Shown here: one piece after another, positions 39,287 to 48,031 of the stretch
How the letters are laid out: each line of letters begins with the position of its first letter
Position numbering within the stretch: position 1 is the first letter of the stretch
NCBI RefSeq assembly: GCF_013839425.1
Contig: NZ_JACDNP010000004.1
Location: 62,001-126,000 of the forward strand
DNA from: Halorhabdus salina
GTDB lineage: Archaea > Halobacteriota > Halobacteria > Halobacteriales > Haloarculaceae
Direction of reading: 5' to 3'
Length of the DNA: 64,000 bases
Position numbers and translations under genes: made by a program
The notes under the pieces: model-generated
What the model was told of the DNA's origin: nothing
What the model saw: only the letters and a program-made list of their open reading frames with translations
The model's database searches: none

Positions 39287-40453
39287 ATGACACGCTCCGT
39301 GTGGCTAAAAGCCGACGACGAAGTCGGTGACTGGGAGGCGCGCAAGCGTCGCATCACCGCGGGACTAGAAGCCGGCGTCGACTGGGTACTGGTCGACGAA
39401 CACGATATCGAACGCGTTCGCGACCTCGGCGAAGTCAACGTCGCCGCCTTCGCCGGCGACGATGTCCACGTCATGGAAGCCGAAGGCGTCGATGGGTCGG
39501 CCGCTGACGCAGGTATCGTCGGGAAAGACGGAGAGGGCGACGGCACAGTCGATCTTCCCTCGGACTTCTCCGGGTCGGCGGATCTATCGGCGTTACGTGG
39601 ACTGGACGGTGCCGAGGGCGGGTACGTTCGTATTCTCGACGAGGAGTACGAAGCCTTCGCGGAAGCAGTCGCCGAAGACGCCGAGTACACGATCGTCGTC
39701 GGCGAGGACTGGCAGATCATTCCTCTGGAAAACCTCATCGCTCGGGTCGGCGAAGAGACGACGCTGATCGCCGGCGTCCAGACCGCCGAGGATGCCCGAA
39801 CAGCCTACGAGACCCTGGAGATCGGCGCTGACGCCGTCCTGCTCGATACCGACAATCCCGACGAGATCCGCGAGACTTGTGAGATCCGGGACGCCATCGG
39901 GCGGGAGACGCTCGATCTGCAGTACGCCGAAATCACCGCCATCGAGCAGACTGGCTCGGCCGACCGCGTCTGTGTCGATACGGGCTCGATCATGGATCAC
40001 GACGAGGGGATGCTCGTCGGGTCGATGGCTCGCGGGCTCTTTTTCGTCCACGCCGAGACGGCCGAATCGCCCTACGTCGCCTCCCGCCCGTTCCGGGTCA
40101 ACGCCGGCGCAGTCCACGCTTATGTTCGCACGCCCGGCGGGGAGACGAAGTACCTCTCTGAGCTGTCGAGTGGTGATGAGGTGCAGGTCGTCAACCGCGA
40201 TGGGACGACCGGCGAGGCGATCGTGGGTCGGGCGAAAATCGAGCAACGGCCCATGTTCCGCGTCCAGGCCGAGACCGACGAGGGCGATCAGATCGAGACG
40301 CTACTCCAAAACGCCGAGACGATCAAGGTCGCGACGCCGGACGATCGGACGGCAGTGACTGACCTCGAAGTCGGCGACGAAGTCCTGGTCTATCACGAAG
40401 ATCAAGCCCGACACTTCGGCGAGGCTGTCGAGGAATCCATCATCGAGAAGTAA
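39287..40453 (+). CDS. 3-dehydroquinate synthase II (AroB')
   Basis: A protein of 388 residues, full length for the archaeal family. Characteristic parts are RSVWLKADDEVGDWEARK at the start, YVRILDEEYEAFAEAV, VLLDTDNPDEI, GMLVGSMARGLFFVHAE and SRPFRVNAGAVHAYV. It oxidatively deaminates and cyclises the AroA' product to 3-dehydroquinate with NAD. Together with AroA' (35307) and AroD (40967) it forms the archaeal early shikimate route in this region. Confidence 0.93.
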   Translation: MTRSVWLKADDEVGDWEARKRRITAGLEAGVDWVLVDEHDIERVRDLGEVNVAAFAGDDVHVMEAEGVDGSAADAGIVGKDGEGDGTVDLPSDFSGSADLSALRGLDGAEGGYVRILDEEYEAFAEAVAEDAEYTIVVGEDWQIIPLENLIARVGEETTLIAGVQTAEDARTAYETLEIGADAVLLDTDNPDEIRETCEIRDAIGRETLDLQYAEITAIEQTGSADRVCVDTGSIMDHDEGMLVGSMARGLFFVHAETAESPYVASRPFRVNAGAVHAYVRTPGGETKYLSELSSGDEVQVVNRDGTTGEAIVGRAKIEQRPMFRVQAETDEGDQIETLLQNAETIKVATPDDRTAVTDLEVGDEVLVYHEDQARHFGEAVEESIIEK

Positions 40454-40472
40454 TCGGCAATACCGGCGGCCG

Positions 40473-40913
40473 CTACGGGCGCGACTCTTCTGTGTCCGCT
40501 GTGGGTTCCAGTTCCGTCGCACACCAGGGGCAAAACGAAAGCGAGTCGTCGTCGAGTTCTTTGCCGCATTCGGGGCAGCGGTGTCCAGCGTCGACGGTCT
40601 GTTCGGTTGACTCCTGTCGCGCGATGACAAACGCGTCGACGGTGATGAGTCCGGTCACCAGCCATCGCGCGATATCCACGCTCGTCGGCAGGGAGCGCTG
40701 GAATTGCACGAAGGCATCGACAGAGAATTCCTGTGGGAACGTCTCTACCGGGATAATCGGGAGCACGACGAGCATGGCCGCAAAGGCGATCATGAAGCCG
40801 AACCACAGTGCCATGCGGGCCCAGCGCCGAAGATAGGCGTGTCCGAGCCCAGGCAGGAGAATAGACAGTCCGGCCGCCAGCCACGCGCGCCGCCGCGAGT
40901 TGCCGTTAGTCAC
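40473..40913 (-). CDS. Membrane protein with C-terminal zinc ribbon
   Basis: A protein of 146 residues. The hydrophobic helices are AWLAAGLSILLPGLGHAYL, MALWFGFMIAFAAMLVVLP and a third around WLVTGLITVDAFVI. The tail holds a zinc ribbon CPECGKEL..FCPWCATEL. The opening (SILLPGLGHAYLRRW) is typical of TM2-like small haloarchaeal membrane proteins. The ribbon is probably cytoplasmic. Function unknown; it converges with AroB'. Confidence 0.75.
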   Translation of the reverse strand: MTNGNSRRRAWLAAGLSILLPGLGHAYLRRWARMALWFGFMIAFAAMLVVLPIIPVETFPQEFSVDAFVQFQRSLPTSVDIARWLVTGLITVDAFVIARQESTEQTVDAGHRCPECGKELDDDSLSFCPWCATELEPTADTEESRP

Positions 40914-40966
40914 TACAAAGACGATGGGCAGCAGCCGACGTTAACCTTTTCAACCTAAGTCGTCGA

Positions 40967-41644
40967 TCAGTCGTCCTCGGACAATTGCTCGACCAGGGTC
41001 GAAAGCGTCGCCAGGTCGTACTGGCCGGGCGCGGTCGCCTCGTCGGGTTCGACGGGCGCATACCCGATCTTCGAGCCATAAATCGGCGCGACCGCTCTGG
41101 AGTGACGGCCGGCCTCGCCCATCGCCATCGTCGCGACGGTGTGACCTTCGACCGTCGCCGCGCGGGTGGCGACCAGCAGGTCGAGGACGTCGTCCGGACT
41201 GTTAGCCGTCACCGCCAGCTTCCCGACGTCACCGTATTCACAAGCAGCCCGGAGCATCTCCTGTAACTCGCCCATCGGCGGCGTCGCCTCGAAATCGTGT
41301 GTCGAAACGATCACGCTGACGTCGTGTTCGCGGGCTGTTTCGATCAGCGCACCGGCAGCGCCGTCACGAGCGGTCGCGAGTTCGATGTCGACTGCCTCGA
41401 CGGCGTCGTCCGTAACAGCTGCTTGGAGTGCGGTCAGGCGGCCGTCGTCGTCGGCTTCGCCGCCCTCCCACGTCGGTCGGTTGGTGACCAGCACCGGTAA
41501 CTCGCCGTCGTAGGCCGACAATTGGGAGAGGGGGTCCTCGGCCAGATCCATGCGCAACTCGATCAAGTCGGCGTGCGCGCGAGCGTCGGGTTCGGAGTCC
41601 AGATTGGCGGTGGCAGCCGCGAGTCTGAACGACGTGAAGTCCAT
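40967..41644 (-). CDS. aroD: 3-dehydroquinate dehydratase, type I
   Basis: A protein of 225 residues from ATG complement 41642-41644. Type I features: LIELRMDL near the start, the catalytic His in SVIVSTHDFE and the Schiff-base Lys in VGKLAVTANS; SRAVAPIYGSKIGYAPV closes the active site. It dehydrates 3-dehydroquinate to 3-dehydroshikimate, following AroB' encoded 0.5 kb away on the other strand. Confidence 0.92.
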   Translation of the reverse strand: MDFTSFRLAAATANLDSEPDARAHADLIELRMDLAEDPLSQLSAYDGELPVLVTNRPTWEGGEADDDGRLTALQAAVTDDAVEAVDIELATARDGAAGALIETAREHDVSVIVSTHDFEATPPMGELQEMLRAACEYGDVGKLAVTANSPDDVLDLLVATRAATVEGHTVATMAMGEAGRHSRAVAPIYGSKIGYAPVEPDEATAPGQYDLATLSTLVEQLSEDD

Positions 41645-41827
41645 ACCGGGTGTGGGTAGCCATGCAGCAAAAACGCCCCGCCTCATACCTCGTTACGGAA
41701 CTCCCCAACGTGTATCACGAAGAGCTCCGTCAAGCAGTTGCGGCACACGTTTGGGCCAGATCAACAGGGTGTGCCTCGTTCCAGTGTATCCATTACATCT
41801 ATTACTTGCTATTACGTACTCTCGAAC

Positions 41828-42181
41828 ATGCCGATCGATATCAAACAGTTCGAAGAGAGTCCGTCCGAGGAACTCCGGGCAAGTGGGCGGACGAATTCGG
41901 AGGAAATACTGTCCTTCCTCGCTTCGTCCCCCGACCAGGCATATACGCCAAAGGAGATCCACGAAGCGACCGACGTCAAACGAGGCAGCGTGGGTGTCGT
42001 GCTTTCCCGTCTCGAAGATCGTGAACTCCTCCGACACCGGGGAGAGTATTGGGCTATCAACGCGGATGCCGACGTTGAAACAACGCTCAATTCGATGTCG
42101 ACGGCGCGGTCGGCGACGGAACGGCTGGGAGCGGAAGACCCCGACGAGTGGGGGCCCGGCGTGGACGAAACGGACACATGA
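41828..42181 (+). CDS. Winged-helix antitoxin-like regulator
   Basis: A protein of 117 residues from ATG 41828. A winged helix covers about 20-75 (EEILSFLASSPDQAYTPKEI, then VKRGSVGVVLSRLEDRELL as recognition helix and wing). The tail is acidic and probably unstructured, able to bind the toxin. ATGA overlap with the PemK/MazF-like gene downstream is the usual toxin-antitoxin arrangement. It probably represses its own operon. Confidence 0.75.
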   Translation: MPIDIKQFEESPSEELRASGRTNSEEILSFLASSPDQAYTPKEIHEATDVKRGSVGVVLSRLEDRELLRHRGEYWAINADADVETTLNSMSTARSATERLGAEDPDEWGPGVDETDT

Positions 42182-42516
42182 GTGGCGACCAGGGAGACGT
42201 CTGGTGGGGACCAGCACCACACAAAGCTGATCCGGCATACCGACCATGGTTGGTAGTCAGCGATTCGTCCCACCCGTTCGCGGACGAAGAGTCCATCGTC
42301 GTGGGCCTGACGACCCAACGCCATCCGGACAGCATCCCCGTCCCCGACGACGCGTGGATCCGCGGTGGATCGGAAAAACGTGCGTACATTTCACCATGGT
42401 ACGTGACGACGGTCAAAGACCGTGATCTCGACAATCTGCAGGGGACGCTCGCTGAGTCGCTGGTCGTGGAGGCGATCGAGACGTTACATCAGTACACACC
42501 GGTACCCGGCAACTAG
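42178..42516 (+). CDS. PemK/MazF-like toxin
   Basis: A protein of 112 residues. GDVWWGPAPHKADPAYRPWLVVS is the standard opening strand region of the CcdB/PemK fold (quoted partly), followed by VVGLTTQRHPDSIPV and a closing SWYV-type strand (ISPWYVTTVK). MazF-like proteins cleave mRNA, though haloarchaeal versions may have other targets. Translation is coupled to the antitoxin upstream, with the antitoxin first, as expected. Confidence 0.75.
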   Translation: MSGDQGDVWWGPAPHKADPAYRPWLVVSDSSHPFADEESIVVGLTTQRHPDSIPVPDDAWIRGGSEKRAYISPWYVTTVKDRDLDNLQGTLAESLVVEAIETLHQYTPVPGN

Positions 42517-42554
42517 TTCGTCGGTGGTTGTTTGTCGAACACTGTCGAGAAGGT

Positions 42555-43589
42555 TTAAGCGAACTCCTCAATGGGGACGTGAGTCGCGGTATAGCCATCG
42601 TCAGTCCCCTTGATTACCTCGACGGCATACAGCCGGAGCTGGCGCTCCTGTTTCGTGCGGACGGGCATCTCGTAGTGGTTGTTCTCGTAGGCGAGATCCG
42701 CGCCGCCCTCGCCCTGCTCGGCCACCCATTCGCGGTGACGGGCCAGTCGCTCACGCGTCCGATCACGCGAACGCTCGGGGATGTCTTCGACCCGCCCGTC
42801 GAAGGCCGCCCGCAGATCGGGGTCGATCTCGTAGCCCACGGAGTTTCGGGCAGCCAGCATCGCGGCCAGCGTCGTCGTCCCGGTCCCCCAAAACGGGTCC
42901 AGAACGGTGTCGCCCCGGACGGAGAACATACGGATGAGCCGGAGCGGAACCGCAAGCGGGAACGCACCCGATCGGTCCCGCAGTCCCGCATCGAGGTCCT
43001 GGGCCGTCCCCCTGACCTCCCAGAGGTCCGAGAACCAGCGATTGCGCTCCTCCCAGAAGTAGGCACTCTCGTAGCGTGTCTCGTCGCCGGGCGGGAACGA
43101 CCGACGAGCCCCCTTCCGAAAGAGGAGGATCGACTCGTGTTCGAGCGTGGGATAGGCGTTTGGCGGGACCATCCCCGAGCCCATGAACTTCGCGGCGCTG
43201 TTGGCGGGTTTCCGCCAGACGATATCCGGGAGCGGATCGAATCCCAGTTCAGTCATTCGGCGCGTGATTTCGGCCGTATTGGGATATTGTCGGAACCGAT
43301 CCAGCGTCCGGGTCGCGTCGCCGACGTTGATCGCAGCGATGCCGCCGGGGACGAGCACGCGAGCCAATTCAGTCCAGACGGCTTCGAGGGCGTCGTGCAT
43401 CGCCTCGAAGGCCGCCTCGCCGTCGCCTGCATCCAGTGCGGTCCCGATGTCCGGGTCGAGACTAGCGAAGATGTCATCCCACATCTCGATCATCGGATAC
43501 GGGGGCGAGGTGACGACGAGTTCCACCGACTCCCCAGGCAACGATAACTCGCGAGCGTCACCGACGCGGACGGCGTGGTCGGTCTCCAT
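42555..43589 (-). CDS. DNA methyltransferase of the N4-cytosine/N6-adenine class (Zim/CTAG-type candidate)
   Basis: A protein of 344 residues. The catalytic motif TSPPYP (motif IV, about 28-33) precedes the SAM-binding motif DPFWGTGTT (motif I, about 225), the order of beta-class enzymes; TSPPY is usual for N4-cytosine methylation. MVPPNAYPTLEHESILLFRK is also typical. An orphan enzyme of this kind (Zim) methylates CTAG in most haloarchaea; I propose the same here, from memory of the family. No restriction partner nearby. Confidence 0.85.
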   Translation of the reverse strand: METDHAVRVGDARELSLPGESVELVVTSPPYPMIEMWDDIFASLDPDIGTALDAGDGEAAFEAMHDALEAVWTELARVLVPGGIAAINVGDATRTLDRFRQYPNTAEITRRMTELGFDPLPDIVWRKPANSAAKFMGSGMVPPNAYPTLEHESILLFRKGARRSFPPGDETRYESAYFWEERNRWFSDLWEVRGTAQDLDAGLRDRSGAFPLAVPLRLIRMFSVRGDTVLDPFWGTGTTTLAAMLAARNSVGYEIDPDLRAAFDGRVEDIPERSRDRTRERLARHREWVAEQGEGGADLAYENNHYEMPVRTKQERQLRLYAVEVIKGTDDGYTATHVPIEEFA

Positions 43590-43653
43590 ACAGCGAAATC
43601 AAGACGAGCGAAGACGTGGTTTGCGATCCGAGCGCGTCGAGCAGATCAGGCGT

Positions 43654-44538
43654 CTAGGCGCGATCAAGCATCGACTGGAGTTCGTTGACCTTGGTAGCCT
43701 GTTGCTCGTTGGCGGCGGCGATCTGTTCGATCTCGTCGGCGACCTCCTCGGCGGTCTCGGCGGTCCGGTCGACCATCGAAGCGACCTGTTCGGTCGAGGC
43801 GGCCTGGTCGTCGGTTGCCTCGGCGACCTCCTGAGCCCCTTCGGCGGCCTCGGTGACCGCCTGGTCGATCTTCTGGAGAATGTCGACCGTCTCGCCGACC
43901 TGCTCGATCCCGGCTTCGACCTGCTCGTTTGCCTCTTCGATGCTCCCAACCGTACTCTCGGTCTCGGCTTTGATATCCGCGACCATGGTCTCGATCTCGG
44001 TCGCGTTCTGTTGGGACTCCTCGGCAAGACTCTTGACTTCGTTTGCGACGACAGCGAAGCCTTCTCCGGCCTCTCCGGCGCGAGCGGCCTCGATCGAGGC
44101 GTTCAGCGCCAGCATATTCGTCTGGTCGGCGATATCGTTGATTACCTCGACGATTTCGTCGATCTCGTCGATGCGCTCACGGAGTTGTTTGACGTCAGTC
44201 GAGACGTCCTTGTTGGCGTCGTCGACAGCCTCCATCGCGCCGATCGCGTCGTCGGCAACGTCCCGACCCTGGTCGGCAAGTTGGCTAGCCTGTTGGCTGA
44301 CGGCCTTGACTTCGTTTGCGCTCGAGGCGACTTCCTGAACTGTCGCCGAGAGGTTCGACACTTCGCCCGCGACCTCCTGCATGTTTTCCGATTGTTCTTT
44401 CGCCAGGTCACTGATCTGTTGGGAACTCTGGGAGACGCTCTCAGAGGTCCGAAGGAGCTCGTCGATCGACCCACCGAGATCAGCGGCCGAACCGCTCAGG
44501 TCCACATCCGCATCCGCAGTCCCCGAATCTGATGCCAT
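43654..44538 (-). CDS. Soluble methyl-accepting chemotaxis transducer without sensor domain
   Basis: A protein of 294 residues, almost entirely a long coiled-coil hairpin. The signalling tip [20 protein letters not shown] and following [21 protein letters not shown] are the hallmark of MCP signalling domains (about 145-185). There is no membrane helix, HAMP or ligand domain, so it is a cytoplasmic transducer tail. It would couple to CheA/CheW arrays; input may come from a partner protein. No other chemotaxis gene is next to it. Confidence 0.88.
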   Translation of the reverse strand: MASDSGTADADVDLSGSAADLGGSIDELLRTSESVSQSSQQISDLAKEQSENMQEVAGEVSNLSATVQEVASSANEVKAVSQQASQLADQGRDVADDAIGAMEAVDDANKDVSTDVKQLRERIDEIDEIVEVINDIADQTNMLALNASIEAARAGEAGEGFAVVANEVKSLAEESQQNATEIETMVADIKAETESTVGSIEEANEQVEAGIEQVGETVDILQKIDQAVTEAAEGAQEVAEATDDQAASTEQVASMVDRTAETAEEVADEIEQIAAANEQQATKVNELQSMLDRA

Positions 44539-44626
44539 ATACCTACGTTGCCGTTTCGGGGCGGATTAAACGTGACCCTTCGGTTATCAGGTCTGATAGT
44601 TCCTTGTGGGATGGAACGACAGGCGA

Positions 44627-45598
44627 TCAAGCTGCGGGGATCGACTGCTCGGCTTCAAGCAATTCGTGATACCGGTTGCGGATCGTGACCTCGGAGATGT
44701 CCGCGACTTCCGAGACCGCAGCCTGGGTCGTCTTCTCGTTGGTCAACAACGAGGCGGCGTAGATCGCTGCGGCGGCCAGTCCGACGGGACTCTTGCCGGA
44801 GTGAACCCCCTCCTCTTTGGCGTTCTGGAGGAGTTCACGGGCGCGGCGCTCAGCCTCCTCGCTCAGTTCCAGATCCGAGGTAAACCGGGGGACGTAGCTC
44901 TCGGGATCGGCCGGCTTGACCTCGAGACCGAGTTCGCGGACCACGTATCGATACGTGCGGGCGATTTCGTCTTTCTCGACGCGGGACACTTCGGTCAGTT
45001 CGTCGAGGCTCCGCGGGACACCGGCCTGGCGGGCGGCGGCGTACACCGACGCCGTCGAGACACCTTCGATCGAGCGACCGGGCAGGAGATCCTCGTCGAG
45101 GGCACGACGGTAAATGACGGAGGCCGTCTCACGGACGTTCTCGGGGAGACCAAGCGCCGAGGCCATCCGGTCGATCTCGCCCAAGGCCTGTTTGAGGTTG
45201 CGCTCCTTGCTGTCCCGCGTCCGGAAGCGCTCGTTCCACTTCCGGAGGCGCTGCATCTTCTCACGCTGGCGGGAGCCAAGCGAATTACCGTAGGCGTCCT
45301 TGTCACGCCAGTCGATGTTCGTCGAGAGGCCCTTATCGTGCATCATGTTGGTCGTCGGCGCACCGACGCGGGACTTCTCGTCTTTTTCCTTGGCGTCGAA
45401 CGCGCGCCACTCCGGCCCGGGATCGATCTCGTCTTCCTCGACGACGAGTCCACAATCCGTACAGACAGTCTCCCCACGTTCCGTATCGGAGATGAGCTTC
45501 CCGCTACATTCGGGACAGTCTACGTCGGTCGATTCGTCTTCTTGTTCGTCCACTGTCGAAGATCGGTCGAGTCGCGTGCGAGTGTTTGTATCGCTCAT
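44627..45598 (-). CDS. tfb: Transcription initiation factor TFB
   Basis: A protein of 323 residues from ATG complement 45596-45598; longer frames reach into the upstream repeat array and were rejected. The zinc ribbon has CPECSGKL and CTDCGLVV (about 28-50), the B-reader/linker follows (RVGAPTTNMMHDKGLSTNI), and two cyclin folds cover about 120-210 and 215-310 (GRSIEGVSTASVYAAARQAG, KSPVGLAAAAIYAAS). TFB recruits RNA polymerase to TBP-bound promoters. Haloarchaea have several; which one this is cannot be told. Confidence 0.95.
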   Translation of the reverse strand: MSDTNTRTRLDRSSTVDEQEDESTDVDCPECSGKLISDTERGETVCTDCGLVVEEDEIDPGPEWRAFDAKEKDEKSRVGAPTTNMMHDKGLSTNIDWRDKDAYGNSLGSRQREKMQRLRKWNERFRTRDSKERNLKQALGEIDRMASALGLPENVRETASVIYRRALDEDLLPGRSIEGVSTASVYAAARQAGVPRSLDELTEVSRVEKDEIARTYRYVVRELGLEVKPADPESYVPRFTSDLELSEEAERRARELLQNAKEEGVHSGKSPVGLAAAAIYAASLLTNEKTTQAAVSEVADISEVTIRNRYHELLEAEQSIPAA

Positions 45599-45678
45599 GA
45601 GTGTCAAGGCGAACCCTACCGGGCAGCAGCGTCGAAAAACCCGGCGGTCAGTCGGTGAACAATGGGTTATTCCGAAAA

Positions 45679-45689
45679 CTATTAAAAAG
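45679..45689 (-). promoter_or_regulatory. TATA box of the tfb gene
   Basis: On the minus strand the AT block TTTTTAATAG lies about 85 bp before the tfb start, predicting a transcript start near 45658 and a leader of about 60 bases. It is the only TATA-like block between the repeat array and the gene. Confidence 0.5.
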
Positions 45690-45768
45690 TTTTGGTGGAC
45701 TCTAGCGCCTCGGTGATGTGGCAGGTCTGTGTAGAGTTTGGGGACTATTAACACCCACATTGAAGTAC

Positions 45769-45832
45769 GTGAGGATTGTGCACTGTGAGGATTGTGCACT
45801 GTGAGGATTGTGCACTGTGAGGATTGTGCACT
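45769..45832. repeat. Four perfect tandem copies of a 16-bp unit upstream of tfb
   Basis: GTGAGGATTGTGCACT occurs four times with no variation at 45769, 45785, 45801 and 45817. Each copy includes the palindrome GTGCAC. The array lies between tfb (starts 45598) and the aglD stop (45898), about 85 bp upstream of the tfb TATA box. No spacers, so not CRISPR; it resembles an operator array or a recently expanded microsatellite. Confidence 0.95.
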
Positions 45833-45897
45833 GGCTAGAGCACGCACCCAGCAGTCGGAGGCCTCGGAAGAGGTAATGAAGCAAACGAACGATCCGA

Positions 45898-47781
45898 TCA
45901 GTCCTGAGACGGTACAGTTTCGACGCTTTCCTCGGCGTCGGCGCTCTCCTCGACGGCGGTCGTCAGCGAGACGTTGAGCCAGGCCATCGAGACGAGCCCG
46001 CCGGCGACCGTCACGACGTTTTTGACCGCGTGATCGACGATCGCGACGCCCAATGCGACGGAGGCCGCCAGCGGCGTAAGCCCGACGACGATGAGAGTAA
46101 ACGCGCCCTCGTAGAGTCCGACACCACCTGGCGAGAGCGGGAGCACTTTCGCGAGATTGCCAACACTGACGGCGAAGAAACAGACGACTCCGAGCGTGAC
46201 CAGCGACAGTGAAACGTCGAAGGCCGCGAAGACGACGATCGCGGTTAGCACGTCGATCGTCCAGATGAGCGCACTGGACGCAGCGACTTGGAGAAACGCA
46301 CGGGAGTTGCTGGCGATTCGCTGGACATCCCCGACGAAGCTGCCGACGACCCCGGCGACGTAGTTGGCGTAGGCGTCGTCGCTAAACCGGGTGACGACCT
46401 CCCGGACGTAGTTGCGTTCCGAGCGTGCCGTCAGGACGATCAGGACGGTCACACCGACAGCCGCCACACCAACCCCGGCGGCGACGATGAGCCCGATCCG
46501 CCCACTCTCGCGACCGTTCGTCAACTCCGCGCTCAGCCCAGCGAGTCGCGCCGGATCGCCGACGGCGAGGCCGACGAGGACGACCCCAGCCAACCCAGCA
46601 ATCGTCAACAAATCGAAGACGCGCTCGACCGCCAACGACGCGAACCCCGACGGATACGGGACCGATCGGCGGGCCTTCATCACGTACGCCCGAATACCGT
46701 CGCCCAGCCTGGCCGGAAAGACAAGGTTGCCGGTCTGGCTGATGAAGATCGTGCCTGTCAGAAAGCCTACGTCGGAAGTGAACCCGAGTTCGTCCAGAAT
46801 GCTATTAATAGTGCGTCTTTCGGTGGGTACCGTACGCTCGGAGGTGAACCCGAGTTCGTCCAGAATGTCCCGGTACCGATACCCACGGAGCGGCCAGGAA
46901 ATCAGGTAGACCAGCCCCGAAAGGGCAACCAGCAGCGGATCGGCCCCGCGCATCTCCTCGAGCACCGTCGAGGGATCGAGATACAGCGTCATCAGCGCGA
47001 GGGCCACAAGGACGAGGACCGTCCCGGCGGCCATGCTCCGCGTCCGCGTGATTTTCGGACTCACCGACAATTGCCAGAACGTCCGCAGAATCTGACTGCC
47101 CATCCCGAAGACATCCCGAACGAGATCGACCTTCGAGTCGCCCTTGGGCGTCCAGGAGACGGGAAACTCCGTGACGTCGAACCCCCGGCGCTGGGCCCGG
47201 ACGAGCAGTTCAGTGTCCCAGAACCAGTGGTCGTCCTCGACCTCGTCGGCCAGCGTTTCGAAGGCGTCCCGGTCGATCGCCTTGAACCCGCACTGGTGGT
47301 CCTGGAGCTCCGACCGCAGGACGAATCGAACCAGGGTATTGTACCCCAGACTCGGGATCCCCCGCTTCTTGGGTCGGTCGGCGTCACTGTCGGGTAGCCA
47401 TCGCGACCCTGTGGCTACATCATAGCCATCGGTGCGGATGCAGTCAACGAGTTCCTCCAGATGGGCCATGTCGGTGGCGAGGTCGGTGTCGAAATAGACG
47501 AGTGTGTCACCCCTCGCCCGATGGAACGCATATTCTAAGGCCCCGCCCCGGCCCAGCCGCTCGTCGCTATGGATGTGTCGGACCCGGTCGTCTTCCTCGG
47601 CCAGCCGGGATGCGATCTCGGGGGTTCGATCGTCACACCCGTCCTCGGCGACAATCACTTCGAAACTTCCCGCCGGGAGAAATTCCCCGAGTCGGTCGAG
47701 CGTCTCGGTGACCGTCCGCTCGATGGTACCCTCCTCGTTGAACGCCGGGAGGACGACGCTCACCGCGACGGCTGACGCCAT
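45898..47781 (-). CDS. aglD: AglD-like: GT2 glycosyltransferase fused to flippase-like membrane domain
   Basis: A protein of 627 residues from ATG complement 47779-47781. The N-terminal 230 residues are a GT2 fold: SVVLPAFNEEGTIERTV, VIVAEDGCDDRT and DTLVYFDTDLATDM. The C-terminal 370 residues hold about nine membrane helices of the UPF0104/LPG-synthetase type (FPARLGDGIRAYVMK, LSPGGVGLYEGAF). In Haloferax AglD makes the dolichol-phosphate-linked final hexose for N-glycosylation. At about 305-336 the protein has a repeated ILDELGFTS segment caused by a 66-bp in-frame duplication. Convergent with nothing; it lies upstream of the tfb repeat array. Confidence 0.88.
   Translation of the reverse strand: MASAVAVSVVLPAFNEEGTIERTVTETLDRLGEFLPAGSFEVIVAEDGCDDRTPEIASRLAEEDDRVRHIHSDERLGRGGALEYAFHRARGDTLVYFDTDLATDMAHLEELVDCIRTDGYDVATGSRWLPDSDADRPKKRGIPSLGYNTLVRFVLRSELQDHQCGFKAIDRDAFETLADEVEDDHWFWDTELLVRAQRRGFDVTEFPVSWTPKGDSKVDLVRDVFGMGSQILRTFWQLSVSPKITRTRSMAAGTVLVLVALALMTLYLDPSTVLEEMRGADPLLVALSGLVYLISWPLRGYRYRDILDELGFTSERTVPTERRTINSILDELGFTSDVGFLTGTIFISQTGNLVFPARLGDGIRAYVMKARRSVPYPSGFASLAVERVFDLLTIAGLAGVVLVGLAVGDPARLAGLSAELTNGRESGRIGLIVAAGVGVAAVGVTVLIVLTARSERNYVREVVTRFSDDAYANYVAGVVGSFVGDVQRIASNSRAFLQVAASSALIWTIDVLTAIVVFAAFDVSLSLVTLGVVCFFAVSVGNLAKVLPLSPGGVGLYEGAFTLIVVGLTPLAASVALGVAIVDHAVKNVVTVAGGLVSMAWLNVSLTTAVEESADAEESVETVPSQD
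46772..46867. repeat. 66-bp-period direct repeat inside aglD
   Basis: GTGAACCCGAGTTCGTCCAG (part of a 24-bp identical segment) starts at 46778 and again at 46844; with one mismatch the match extends to 30 bp. The 42 bp between the copies are unrelated. The 66-bp period adds exactly 22 codons between the catalytic and membrane domains. Confidence 0.95.
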
Positions 47782-48031
47782 TGGTATGCCGTCGGCCAGC
47801 GTGCGCCAAGAACCTTCTGATACCACGCCTTTTCGGCACTGACTCGCGAAAAGTCCGTTGCGATCGCTCACTCCGGGGAAAGTGCATATACCGAGACATC
47901 CGCGAACGTCGGTTCACAGAGCCGGCACGGCACGACGCCACAGACAGCCAGTCCGATCGGCCGCACCCGTCGGATCGACACCAATCCGGCGGGTACCGGT
48001 TCCTGCCCTCTTTGCCTCGGCTCCCCCAGCG
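47782..48031. other. Intergenic region between aglD and the radical SAM gene
   Basis: About 250 bp separate the aglD start from the stop of the next minus-strand gene. Frames crossing it are basic and lack starts, so I see no gene. It must contain the aglD promoter; no clear TATA box stands out. Confidence 0.4.

Noticed and set aside
45769-45832. Possible CRISPR or origin iterons
   Set aside because: Four copies are directly abutting with no spacers; no replication gene (Orc1/Cdc6) is nearby, so an operator or expanded repeat is the more modest reading.
45702-45884. Small frame through the 16-bp repeats and an upstream extension of TFB
   Set aside because: It translates the repeat into a monotonous peptide; the TFB start at 45598 fits the family and follows a TATA box.
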